A stretch of 47,023 nucleotides of DNA from Gemmatimonadota bacterium (GTDB lineage: Bacteria; Gemmatimonadota; Gemmatimonadetes; Gemmatimonadales; GWC2-71-9): the NCBI GenBank assembly GCA_003222115.1, contig QHUL01000062.1:1-47023 (forward strand). Direction: 5' to 3'. Shown here piece by piece: positions 15,383 through 23,602 of the stretch; position 1 is the first letter of the stretch, and the number at the start of each line of letters is the position of its first letter. A model generated the notes under the pieces. It made no database searches and was not told where the DNA came from. It saw only the letters and a program-made list of their open reading frames with translations. The position numbers were made by a program, and so were the translations under genes.

Positions 15383-16504
15383 TCAGCCGCCCATGAGATG
15401 CTCGGCCGGGTGGAACAGGTCGTCGAGCACTTCCTGGAGGTGCTCGGGCAGCTCGAACAGATGCTGCATCGCCTCGAGCTCGCCTTGCGACAGCTCGCTG
15501 CCGTTCGGATGTCGGATCGTGATCCCTTCGTTCGTACCGATGATCCGGGCGAACGTGCCTCCAGGAACCGTGATCGTCAGATCCGCCGTCACGGTGCCCG
15601 GCCCGATCGTAATCGTCCCGGTGAGAGCAACCGTCGCACCGCCCCGGGTGACGCTGAGATCGATCGTGAGCGTGGCGTGGTCGGCGTCAGACGTGGTGAC
15701 CGTCACGTGCAGCGCGACGCTCACGGGCGGATTGTCCAGGTCCCAGGTGACGTCGAACTGCAGGTCCGGAGCAGGGGTGTCGAGCTGCGTCGCGTGGAAG
15801 GACGCGCTGAAGGTCACGGTGCGCGCCCCGTCGCTGACGTAGCCGCTCGCCGTGCCGGTGAACTCGGACACCGGGTTCCCGACCACCGTGGCGCTGATCG
15901 TGTAGTCGGCGTAGGTGACCGGCGACGCGGACGCGTCCTGCACGATGACGTGCAGCTTGCTCGTGTTCGCGTCGCTTTCGTCCAGCAGATCGACGTGGCC
16001 GACGATCGTCAGCGGATTCTCGATGACCTGCCCGTTGGCGTCCACTTGGTAGAGGATGATCCGGATGCCCTGGCGGGTGCCGTCGAACTGGTTCGGGTCC
16101 TCGACGTACCCGTGGGTCGTCACGGCGTCCCACACGTAGGTCTTGCCCCACAGGGTCTGGGGAATGACCGCGGTCGCCGCCGCGCTCATCCCAGCGGCCG
16201 CAGCGCGCAGCGCCTGGAGACGCTGGGGCGTCGCAGCATACGGCTGCTTCGTGGAGCTCGGCGCGAGAGGGCTCGTCGCGCGCAGCAGCGCGCCGGGCGG
16301 GGTCGTGGTCGCGGCGGGCGAGCCCGGCGCGGTGCCGATCGCGCCGAAGCTCTTGAACACCTCGGTCTGGAAGACGGCGCTGACGGTCTGCAGGTCGGAG
16401 TTGAGGCCTTGCGAATCGGGGAGCGGGGGGCTGGTGCTCTCGCCGCACGCCGCGACGAGGGCGACGGCGGCGAGGCCCAACCAGGTACGACGCTGCGTCG
16501 GCAT
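15383..16504 (-). CDS. Beta-rich lipoprotein, unknown
   Basis: 373 aa. The signal peptide has a lipobox (LVAAC, Cys20) and is followed by a Ser/Thr/Pro linker. A helical region (residues ~85-105, PQRLQALRAAAAG) leads into a domain beginning YVWDAVTTHGYVED. Several antiparallel strands rich in T/V follow (VTVTTSD, LTIDLSVT, GTITIGPG), then an acidic Leu/His-rich helix (FELPEHLQEVLDDLFHP). AGGAG sits 7 bases before ATG 16504. It stands alone, between a terminator and a 140-base gap. I do not recognise a family. Confidence 0.7.
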   Translation of the reverse strand: MPTQRRTWLGLAAVALVAACGESTSPPLPDSQGLNSDLQTVSAVFQTEVFKSFGAIGTAPGSPAATTTPPGALLRATSPLAPSSTKQPYAATPQRLQALRAAAAGMSAAATAVIPQTLWGKTYVWDAVTTHGYVEDPNQFDGTRQGIRIILYQVDANGQVIENPLTIVGHVDLLDESDANTSKLHVIVQDASASPVTYADYTISATVVGNPVSEFTGTASGYVSDGARTVTFSASFHATQLDTPAPDLQFDVTWDLDNPPVSVALHVTVTTSDADHATLTIDLSVTRGGATVALTGTITIGPGTVTADLTITVPGGTFARIIGTNEGITIRHPNGSELSQGELEAMQHLFELPEHLQEVLDDLFHPAEHLMGG

Positions 16505-16540
16505 AACGGCTCCTGCTGAAGGGTTACCCGGGAGGGCGCT

Positions 16541-16559
16541 GAGCCCGGTACCCGGGCTC
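16541..16559. other. Perfect short hairpin upstream of the lipoprotein gene
   Basis: GAGCCCGG and CCGGGCTC are perfect 8-base arms around a TAC loop. There is no U-run on either strand, so it is not a classic terminator. It sits 37 bases before ATG 16504 in the 140-base gap after mnmA and might be an operator or a structured leader. No convincing promoter hexamers are seen in the rest of the gap. Confidence 0.35.
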
Positions 16560-16644
16560 GCGGACGGTGTTCCGGACTGAACGTTAGGGCGCGACGTGCC
16601 GACGGGACTGTGACCCGGCGCACGAACGGCGCGGGAAGGGGAGG

Positions 16645-17703
16645 CTAAGCGATGACCCCGCCGCCGAGCAGGCGGCCGGCTGCGTCGTACAGGGCGCCCG
16701 ACTGCCCGGGCGTGATGGCACGCACGGGCTCCGCCAGGTCGAGGACGAGCGTTCCGGGACCCGTCTCGCGCACGCGGGCCGCGGCGGCCTTGGCGCGATA
16801 GCGGCACTGAACGAACGTCTCGTCGCCCGCCGCGATGGGGTCGGCGAGCCAGTTCACGTCCTCGAGCCGGACCTCGTGGCCGAACAGCTCGTCGCCCGGT
16901 CCGATTACGACTTCGCGGGTCTCCGGGCGGATCGCCACGACGTACATCGGCGCCCGGAAGCCGCCGGGGAGCCCCCGCCGCTGGCCGATCGTGTAGCGAG
17001 CGAATCCTTCGTGCTCGCCCACCACCGCGCCGTCCGCCGTGACCAGCGGGCCGGGCACGAGGGCGGCCGCATCCGCGGGCAGGTGCCGCTGCAGCACCGC
17101 GACGTAGTCGTCGTCGGGGACGAAGCAGATCTCGACCGACTCGCGCTTCTCGGCCGTTACGAGGCCCAGTCCGCGCGCCACCGCCCGCGTGTCGCGCTTC
17201 GTCAGCCCGCCGACCGGCGCCAGCAGGCGCGCCACGACGGAGTGGTCGATGCCCCACAGGAAGTAAGACTGGTCCTTCTGCGGGTCGCGGCCGCGGTACA
17301 GGGCGCCGTCCCGGGCGATCACGTAATGCCCGGTGGCGACGTAGCGGCAGTCCAGGGCGTCCGCGTGGTGGAGAAAGTCTCGGAACTTGGTGAACGAGTT
17401 ACAGCGCACGCAGGGGATGGGCGTCCGGCCGCGGGCGTACTCGGCGACGAAGTCACCGATCACGTCGCGCCCGAAGCGGTCCTCCAGGCTCACGACGTAG
17501 TGCGGGATGCCGAGCCGGTGGGCGACGAGCTTCGCGTCGGTGATGGAGTCGAGCGAGCAGCACGGCCGGTCGGGGACGCTGTCGCCGTAGCAGAACAGCT
17601 TCATCGTCGCGCCGATGACGTCGTACCCCGCCTCCACGAGCAACGCCGCCGCCACGGAGCTGTCCACCCCCCCGGACATCGCGACGAGAACGCGGTCCCT
17701 CAC
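16645..17703 (-). CDS. mnmA: tRNA-specific 2-thiouridylase MnmA
   Basis: 352 aa, normal length. It makes the 2-thio group of U34 in tRNA Lys/Glu/Gln, using ATP and sulfur relayed from a cysteine desulfurase. Visible motifs are the PP-loop SGGVDSS (10-16), the first catalytic cysteine C98 in PCVRCN, the adenylation-site region ATGHYV, and the second cysteine C193 in EICFVPD. The YTIGQRRGL and LDLAEPVRAITPGQS stretches mark the C-terminal domains. GTG 17703 begins just before the PP-loop strand. The upstream gene encodes the cysteine desulfurase, 28 bases away, so sulfur donor and acceptor are likely co-expressed. Confidence 0.95.
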   Translation of the reverse strand: MRDRVLVAMSGGVDSSVAAALLVEAGYDVIGATMKLFCYGDSVPDRPCCSLDSITDAKLVAHRLGIPHYVVSLEDRFGRDVIGDFVAEYARGRTPIPCVRCNSFTKFRDFLHHADALDCRYVATGHYVIARDGALYRGRDPQKDQSYFLWGIDHSVVARLLAPVGGLTKRDTRAVARGLGLVTAEKRESVEICFVPDDDYVAVLQRHLPADAAALVPGPLVTADGAVVGEHEGFARYTIGQRRGLPGGFRAPMYVVAIRPETREVVIGPGDELFGHEVRLEDVNWLADPIAAGDETFVQCRYRAKAAAARVRETGPGTLVLDLAEPVRAITPGQSGALYDAAGRLLGGGVIA

Positions 17704-17731
17704 AGCACCCCACCCCCCCACTTCCTCCCGT

Positions 17732-18907
17732 TCATCGATGCAGCACGGCGGACAGGGCCCTAACCTTTTCGACGATCTTCGGGAGCGCTCCAATCACCGC
17801 GTCCACGTCCTCCGCGGTGTTGTCCTTGCCGAACGAGAACCGCAGCGCCGCGATGCCGAGCTCGCGGGGCACGCCCATCGCCGTCAGCACATGCGAGGGC
17901 TCGATCGCCCCGGTGCTGCAGGCCGACCCGGAGGAACAGGCGATACCGGCGAGGTCGAGATGCATGAGCAGCGCCTCGCTGTCCGTGCCCGGGATGGAGA
18001 CGTTCGAGACATGCGGCGCCCGCTCGCCCTGCCAGGCGTTGATCACCGCGTCGGGCACGATGGCGAGCACGCGCCGCTCCAGCTCGTCGCGCAGTGCGCC
18101 CAGTCGCGCCGCCGACTCGGCCTGCTCGGCCGCCGCGAGCTCGACGGCCCTGCCCAGCCCCACGATCCCCGGGACGTTCTCCGTCCCCGGACGGATGCCG
18201 TACTGCTGCCCGCCGCCGTGGATGATCGCCTCGACCGCCCCGCGGTCCCGCACGATGAGGGCGCCGACCCCCTTGGCCGCACCGATCTTGTGCCCGGAGA
18301 TGGTGAGCAGCGTGCAGCCGGCGTCGCTGAGCGACAGGGGCACCTTGCCGAAGGCCTGCACGGCGTCGGAGTGGAAGCAAACGCCCGCCGCCCGGCAGCG
18401 CTCCGCCAGGCGCGCGATCGGCTGGACGGTGCCGACTTCGTTGTTCACCCACATCACGCTCACGAGCGCGACCCCGCGCGCCAGCACCTCGTCCAGCGCC
18501 TCCTCTTCCACGATTCCCGAGGCGCTGACCCCGACGAGGATCTCCTCGCCGCCGAGGTGCCGCACGGCGTGCGCCGCGGCGAGCACCGCCTTGTGCTCCA
18601 CGGCGGACACCGCGACGCGGAACGGACCGCCGCGGTCGCGCGCCGCGAGCGCCGACCCGATGATGGCGAGATTGTCCGCCTCCGTGCCTCCGGACGTGAA
18701 GATCACCTGGCCCGGCTCGACGCCGAGGCACTCGGCGATGGTGCGCTTCGCCTCCTCGAGCCCCGCCCGCGCCGTCCGGCCGAAGCGATGGGCGGACGAT
18801 GGGTTTCCGAACGCCTCCCTCCCCAGATACGGGAGCATGGCTTCCAGCACCTCGGGGCGCACCGGGGTCGTCGCCGCGTTGTCGAGATACACCAGTCGCT
18901 TGGGCAT
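17732..18907 (-). CDS. Cysteine desulfurase (IscS/NifS family)
   Basis: 391 aa. It takes sulfur from L-cysteine as a protein persulfide, releasing alanine. The start YLDNAATTP is diagnostic. Further motifs are TSGGTEADN (71-79), AVEHKA with the catalytic His105, the HSDAVQ Asp, the PLP lysine K207 in SGHKIGA, and the mobile-loop cysteine C330 in SSGSACSTG. The loop resembles that of IscS-type enzymes. It precedes mnmA directly, so tRNA thiolation is the likely main customer. No isc/suf scaffold genes are in the window, so an Fe-S role cannot be judged. Confidence 0.93.
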   Translation of the reverse strand: MPKRLVYLDNAATTPVRPEVLEAMLPYLGREAFGNPSSAHRFGRTARAGLEEAKRTIAECLGVEPGQVIFTSGGTEADNLAIIGSALAARDRGGPFRVAVSAVEHKAVLAAAHAVRHLGGEEILVGVSASGIVEEEALDEVLARGVALVSVMWVNNEVGTVQPIARLAERCRAAGVCFHSDAVQAFGKVPLSLSDAGCTLLTISGHKIGAAKGVGALIVRDRGAVEAIIHGGGQQYGIRPGTENVPGIVGLGRAVELAAAEQAESAARLGALRDELERRVLAIVPDAVINAWQGERAPHVSNVSIPGTDSEALLMHLDLAGIACSSGSACSTGAIEPSHVLTAMGVPRELGIAALRFSFGKDNTAEDVDAVIGALPKIVEKVRALSAVLHR

Positions 18908-18925
18908 CGCGGGGGAATCTAGCGG

Positions 18926-19654
18926 CTACAGAGATTGCACGCCAAGCTGCAGCACGTCTTGCACTTCCAGCGTCTCGTAACAGAAGTACGGCTCGCCGTA
19001 CGGCCGGCGGATGAGCGAGCCGTAGTGGGCCGACTGCACGCGGATCAGCTCGTACAGATCCTGTCCCGTGGGGTGGATCTCGCCCGCCGCCTTCGCTCCG
19101 TCGAACTGCGACGCGTAGCAGCGGATCGCCCGCATCTTCGCGTCGAACGTCTCGGAGATGTCGACGACGAAGGACGGCTTCACCGGGTCTTCGCGGTAGG
19201 CGAGGGCGTGCAGGATCTTGAATGGCCGGTGGGGCTTGCCGGGCGGCCCGTACTTCGCGAGGCCGGCGAGGTAGCAGGCGTCGCGGCCCAATTCGGACGC
19301 GACCCGGTGGTCGGGATGCCGGCCCACGGGGAAGGGGAGGATGACGACCCGCGGCCGCGTGGCGCGGACGAGCTCGACGAGCGCTGCCCGCGAGGCCTCG
19401 TCGTTCGCGAGGTGCGCGTCCGGCAGACCGGCGTGGAGGCGCAGGTGCACGCCGAGCGCCGCGGCGGCGCGTTCCGCCTCCGCGGCTCGCGTGGCGGCGT
19501 CGCCGCGCGTGCCCGCCTCGCCCTGGGTGAGGTCCAGGATGCCGACCCGGTGGCCCGCCCGGACGGCCTTGGCGAGCGTGCCGCCGCACGTCAGCTCGGC
19601 ATCATCCCGATGCGCGGCGATTGCCAGCAGGTCGACCTCCCTATTCCCCGTCAT
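18926..19654 (-). CDS. bshB1: BshB1-type N-acetylglucosaminyl-malate deacetylase (PIG-L/LmbE family)
   Basis: 242 aa. BshB1 deacetylates GlcNAc-malate, step two of bacillithiol synthesis, using zinc. The first metal motif reads AAHRDDAEL, where the family normally has HPDD. The second is GRHPDHR, with the expected His. The features TQGEAGTRG, YREDPVKPSFVVDI and the C-terminal YGEPYFCYETL are typical of BshB1. The ATG at 19654 overlaps the stop of the last ABC permease (ATGA), so it is translated with the efflux operon. bshA and bshC are not in the window. A PIG-L deacetylase acting on another N-acetyl sugar is possible. Confidence 0.82.
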   Translation of the reverse strand: MTGNREVDLLAIAAHRDDAELTCGGTLAKAVRAGHRVGILDLTQGEAGTRGDAATRAAEAERAAAALGVHLRLHAGLPDAHLANDEASRAALVELVRATRPRVVILPFPVGRHPDHRVASELGRDACYLAGLAKYGPPGKPHRPFKILHALAYREDPVKPSFVVDISETFDAKMRAIRCYASQFDGAKAAGEIHPTGQDLYELIRVQSAHYGSLIRRPYGEPYFCYETLEVQDVLQLGVQSL

Positions 19655-20892
19655 TCGTATCTCAACGCCTCCACGGGATCGAGCTTCGCGGCACGCCCGG
19701 CCGGGACCACTCCGAAGATCAGCCCGATCGCGATCGAGACGGCGCACGCCACCACGGCGCTCCACACGGGCACCCGAGCCTGGAACTGGAGCGCCGCCTT
19801 CAGCAGCTCGCCCGTTGAGAGCCCGAGCAGGATGCCGAGCACGCCGCCCAGCAACGTGAGGGTCGCCGCCTCGACCAGGAACTGCCACAGGATTTCGCGC
19901 CGCGTGGCCCCCATGGCCTTGCGGACGCCGATCTCGCGCGTGCGGTCGGTCACCGAGACCATCATGATCGCCATGACGCCGATCCCGCCCACCAGCAGGG
20001 CCACGCTCGAGAGCACGAGCATCACGAGGAAGAACGCCCCCGTCAGCTTGTTGAACACGTCGAGGATCTGGTCCTGCGTGATCAGGTCGAAGGTGTCGGG
20101 GTCTCCCGGGCGGAGCCCCCGCATGCGCCGCAGCTGCACGGTGACGGCGTCCATCGCCTGGGTCACCGCCACTCCGTCCTTGGGCTTCACCACGAGCCAG
20201 AGCGCATTGGTCTCATCATAACGGTAAGAGCGGCGCGCCGTCTCGAAGGGAAGGATGGCGCCGATCTCCTGCGACGGCGGCTGGAAGATGTTCTCCGGAT
20301 TCTGGTACATCCCGATGACGCGCAGCGACTTGCCGGCGAGCCGCACATAGCGGCCGAGCGGGGTCACGCGCCCGAACAGCTTCTCGGCCGCCTTGTGCTC
20401 CAGTACGATGACCGGCGCGCCGCCGTTCAGCTCCGCCGATGAGAAGAACCGCCCACCCAGCAGCTGGCCACCCTGGATCTCCATGTAATGGTCGTCCGCG
20501 CCGAACTGCGTCATGATCTGGGTGCGGATGCCCTGGTACTCCATCTTCTGGAACAGCTGCACCCAGATCCCCGAGTAGCGGATCTCGGGGAGCTGCGCGA
20601 TCGCTTCCGCCTCCTCCGCCTTCACGACGGGGCGGATGCGGACTTCCTTGGGCAGGGCGTCCGGGTTGAGCGGCGTCTGCGAGAAGACGCGTACCACGTA
20701 GAACGTCGTCGGCCCCGCGACCTCGATGGTATTGATGATCTGGTCCCGGATTCCCTGGACGATCGAGGCCATCGCCATCACGGTGGCGACCCCGATCACC
20801 ACGCCCAGGATCGTGAGCGCCGAGCGGAGCTTGTTGGCGCGCAGCTGGTCGAGGGCGATGAGCCAGCCCTCGGATACGGAATGGAGCTTCAC
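19651..20892 (-). CDS. MacB-like ABC permease, subtype A (pair 3)
   Basis: 413 aa. The layout is one N-terminal helix (SALTILGVVIGVATVMAMA), a ~220-aa periplasmic MacB_PCD domain, then three helices of the FtsX domain with DRTREIGVRKAMGA between helices two and three. It ends in the family tail LDPVEALRYE. There is no fused ATPase; the only ATPase nearby is at 27344-28075. The coupling sequence REILWQFLVEAATL groups it with the permeases at 22367 and 24860 (subtype A), but its periplasmic domain is the most divergent of the three. GTG 20892 is the first start after palindromic copy B; it overlaps bshB1 by ATGA. Confidence 0.85.
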   Translation of the reverse strand: MKLHSVSEGWLIALDQLRANKLRSALTILGVVIGVATVMAMASIVQGIRDQIINTIEVAGPTTFYVVRVFSQTPLNPDALPKEVRIRPVVKAEEAEAIAQLPEIRYSGIWVQLFQKMEYQGIRTQIMTQFGADDHYMEIQGGQLLGGRFFSSAELNGGAPVIVLEHKAAEKLFGRVTPLGRYVRLAGKSLRVIGMYQNPENIFQPPSQEIGAILPFETARRSYRYDETNALWLVVKPKDGVAVTQAMDAVTVQLRRMRGLRPGDPDTFDLITQDQILDVFNKLTGAFFLVMLVLSSVALLVGGIGVMAIMMVSVTDRTREIGVRKAMGATRREILWQFLVEAATLTLLGGVLGILLGLSTGELLKAALQFQARVPVWSAVVACAVSIAIGLIFGVVPAGRAAKLDPVEALRYE

Positions 20893-20910
20893 GGCACCGA
20901 ATCCCAAACC

Positions 20911-20990
20911 GTGGGGAGTGGGGAGTGGTACCCGACGGTGCTCCGCGGATGCACGGTGCGCACCGTCACGAACCACTCCCCACTCCCCAC
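20911..20990. repeat. Two-stem palindromic interspersed repeat, copy B
   Basis: The left arm (20911-20931, GTGGGGAGTGGGGAGTGGTA...) pairs with the right arm (20970-20990) over about 20 of 21 positions. An inner stem, CGGTGC (20936-20941) with GCACCG (20960-20965), closes an 18-base loop. It fills most of the 106-base gap between two permease genes. Confidence 0.88.
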
Positions 20991-20998
20991 GCCGTTGT

Positions 20999-22246
20999 TC
21001 ACTCGTACCTCAACGCCGCCACCGGATCCAGGCGCGCGGCCCGCATGGCTGGATACACGCCGAATATCACGCCGACGCTCGCGCCCAGGCCGAGTGCGAC
21101 GACGACCGACCAGGCCGTGACGCGCGCGGGCAGAGGCGACAGGGCGTTCACGAGCTCGGCGAGCGCCGTGCCGGCGAGCAGGCCGAGCACGCCGCCCAGG
21201 ACGGCGAGGGTGACCGCTTCCGCGAGGAACTGGTTGCGGATGTCGCGGCGTCGCGCGCCGAGCGACTTGCGGATACCGATCTCCCGGGTGCGCTCGTTCA
21301 CGCTCATCAGCATGATGTTCATGATCACGATGCCGCCGACGACGATCCCGATGGCCACCACGGCCGGGATCACCGTGAACAGAATGCGCGTGAGGTTCTT
21401 CCAGAAGCTCACGAGCGCGTCGGCGGTATCGACGGTGAAGTCGTTCGTCTGGCCCGGGCGCAGGCGGTGCGCGATGCGCATCGCCTCCTCGGCGCGCTGC
21501 ATGCCGTGCTGCACGAGCATCGCCTCCGGCATCTTCACCGAGATCACGGTCGTCTTGCGCCGCCCGTAGAGCGCTTCGAAGCTCGTCAGCGGGAGCATGA
21601 CGAACCCGTCCCACGATTGGCCGAGCACCGTGCCCTTCTTCGCGACCACGCCCTTCACGAGGTATTGCTGTCCCAGGATGCGGATGCGCTGGCCGACGGC
21701 GAGGGCGACGTTGCCTTCGAACAGCTTGTCCGCGATGTCGTAACCGAGCTCGACGACCGGGCGGCGCTCGCGCACGTCGATGTCCGTGAGCGGGTCGCCC
21801 GCCGCGAACTGGTAATCCTGCACCAGCTGGAACGGCGCGGTCACCCCGAACACGAACACGTCGCCGACGGTCTTGTTGCGCCACACGACGTCGGCCTGCG
21901 GCGTGGGCCACCCGGACTGCAGCGCGATCGCGCGCGCCTCGGGCAACGCCCGCCGCACGTAAGGGACATCCTCGGGAGCGATGATCGGGCGGCGCTGGAT
22001 GGCGCGCCAGTCTTCGTCGTCGATCAGCCCGATCGCGATGGGCGTGCGCCGCACCTGGAAGGCGTTGACACCGACGATCGCCCCGCCGATGCGCTCGCGC
22101 ACGTACGCGTTCATTCCCTGGATGACCGCCACGACGGCCACGAGGAAGGCCACCGAGACGATGATGCCGAGCAGGGTGAAGAAGGAGCGGAGCTTGTGGC
22201 TCCACGCGGTGTGGAGGGCCTGCAGGATGGCTTCGGAAAGTTGCAT
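20999..22246 (-). CDS. MacB-like ABC permease, subtype B (pair 3)
   Basis: 415 aa with the same one-plus-three helix layout. Subtype B marks are an N-terminus beginning with a helix near TAWSHKLRSFFTLLG, the VGGIVIMNIMLMSVNERTR segment in helix two, and the REIGIRKSLGARRRDIRNQFLAEA cytoplasmic loop (read in pieces). This is the most divergent subtype B member. It is isolated from both permease neighbours by palindromes B and C, whereas the other permeases are tightly packed. No Shine-Dalgarno sequence precedes ATG 22246, but TAATTT lies 9 bases upstream. Confidence 0.85.
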   Translation of the reverse strand: MQLSEAILQALHTAWSHKLRSFFTLLGIIVSVAFLVAVVAVIQGMNAYVRERIGGAIVGVNAFQVRRTPIAIGLIDDEDWRAIQRRPIIAPEDVPYVRRALPEARAIALQSGWPTPQADVVWRNKTVGDVFVFGVTAPFQLVQDYQFAAGDPLTDIDVRERRPVVELGYDIADKLFEGNVALAVGQRIRILGQQYLVKGVVAKKGTVLGQSWDGFVMLPLTSFEALYGRRKTTVISVKMPEAMLVQHGMQRAEEAMRIAHRLRPGQTNDFTVDTADALVSFWKNLTRILFTVIPAVVAIGIVVGGIVIMNIMLMSVNERTREIGIRKSLGARRRDIRNQFLAEAVTLAVLGGVLGLLAGTALAELVNALSPLPARVTAWSVVVALGLGASVGVIFGVYPAMRAARLDPVAALRYE

Positions 22247-22272
22247 CGGACTACAAAATTAACTGCAGAAAG

Positions 22273-22356
22273 GCGTGGGGGGTGGGGAGTGGTACGGCGC
22301 GGTGTGTGACGCACCTACGGCTCGCACCGTCGCGAACCACTCCCTACTCCCCACGC
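22273..22356. repeat. Two-stem palindromic interspersed repeat, copy C
   Basis: The left arm begins GCGTGGGGGGTGGGGAGTGG at 22273. The right arm (22334-22356) is its inverse with two to three mismatches. An inner stem, CGGTGT (22300-22305) with GCACCG (22324-22329), closes an 18-base loop. It lies in the 120-base gap between permease pairs 2 and 3. Confidence 0.88.
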
Positions 22357-22366
22357 TCTTGGGTGG

Positions 22367-23602
22367 CTATTCGTACCGTAGCGCCTCGACCGGATCGAGC
22401 CGCGAGGCGCGACTCGCCGGATACAGCCCGAACCCGATGCCCGTGAGGGCCGAGGCGGTGAGCGCCGCCACGATGGACCAGACGGGGACGTGGGCGGGGA
22501 TGGGAGTGAGGCGCGACACCAGCCACGCGACGAAGCCGCCGACGAGCATCCCGGCCGCGCCCCCGACCAGCGTGAGCGTCGCCGCCTCGACCAGGAACTG
22601 CCACAGGATCGCGCGCCGCGTCGCGCCCAGCGCCTTGCGCACGCCGATCTCGCGGGTCCGCTCCGTCACCGAGATCATCATGATCGCCACGACGCCCACG
22701 CCGCCCACCATCAGGGCGATCGATGAGAGCACCAGCATCACGAGGAAGAACATCCCGGTGACCTTGTTCCAGGAGTCGAGCAGCTTGTCCTGCGTCACGA
22801 TGGAGAAGTTGTTCTCCTGGCCGGGCTTGAGCCCGCGCAGCGAGCGCAGCGTCGCGACCACCTCGTCCATCGACTGCTGCTGGGTGTATCCGGGCGCCGG
22901 CCCGACGGCGAGCCGCATCCATCCCTTGACGTAGGGGACGTACTTCACGAACGCGCCGTGCGGGATCCCGACGAACGGCTGTGCGGCGCCGCTGAACAGG
23001 CTCGCCGGGGGCGTGTAGACCCCGATCACGCTGTACGGCACCCCCGCGACCTTGATCGTCTGGCCGATGGGGTCGCGCCCGCGGAACAGCTGATCCTCGA
23101 GCTTGTGGCTGATCACGGCCACCGCGCTGTTCGCCAGGTCTTCGAGGCGCGTGAAGGTGCGCCCCGGGTAGATGTCGCCGCCGTTCACCTCCACCCACTG
23201 CGACGACAGCCCGGACACGTTGACCGACTCCAGGCGCAGGCCGCCGAACTCCACGGTTGCGGAGCTCTCGTCGCGGCGGGTGACGTAGCGCACGCTCGGC
23301 AGCACGGCGATCCGGTCCGCCTCGATCTCGCGGATCGTCGGGTTCCGCCGCCACGGGCTCGCCTCGTCCGAGCCGTCGGAGACGTTCACGCCCGCCTGGA
23401 AGAAGCGCCACACGAGGAAGCTCTGGGGGGCGAGCGACTGGAAGAGGTTCGAGACGCTCTGGTTGATGCCGCTGATCATCGCGGCGATCACCATCACGAC
23501 CGTCACACCGATGGCGACGCCCAGGATGGTCAGGGCCGCCCGCCCCTTGTGTGCGAGCAGCGACGCGAGCGCGATGCCCACTCCTTCGAAGAGCGAGGTC
23601 AT
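22367..23602 (-). CDS. MacB-like ABC permease, subtype A (pair 2)
   Basis: 411 aa with MacB_PCD plus FtsX domains. It begins MTSLFEGVGIALASLLAHK, nearly the same opening as the permease at 24860, and has the same SPWRRNPTIRE-type segment (CPWRRNPS in the paralogue). The FtsX part contains VVAIMMISVTERTREIGVRK and the ILWQFLVEAATL coupling helix of subtype A. ATG 23602 overlaps the stop of the upstream subtype B permease (ATGA), which supports a B-A heterodimer made in equal amounts. Confidence 0.87.
   Translation of the reverse strand: MTSLFEGVGIALASLLAHKGRAALTILGVAIGVTVVMVIAAMISGINQSVSNLFQSLAPQSFLVWRFFQAGVNVSDGSDEASPWRRNPTIREIEADRIAVLPSVRYVTRRDESSATVEFGGLRLESVNVSGLSSQWVEVNGGDIYPGRTFTRLEDLANSAVAVISHKLEDQLFRGRDPIGQTIKVAGVPYSVIGVYTPPASLFSGAAQPFVGIPHGAFVKYVPYVKGWMRLAVGPAPGYTQQQSMDEVVATLRSLRGLKPGQENNFSIVTQDKLLDSWNKVTGMFFLVMLVLSSIALMVGGVGVVAIMMISVTERTREIGVRKALGATRRAILWQFLVEAATLTLVGGAAGMLVGGFVAWLVSRLTPIPAHVPVWSIVAALTASALTGIGFGLYPASRASRLDPVEALRYE

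Noticed and set aside
16541-16559. Terminator for mnmA
   Set aside because: The hairpin is perfect but there is no U-run on the minus strand, and it is about 85 bases past the mnmA stop.
20893-22366. Palindromes B and C as rho-independent terminators
   Set aside because: They are long GC-rich stems with no U-run after either arm, and they recur with the same two-stem layout elsewhere, which fits an interspersed repeat better. Partial attenuation is still possible.
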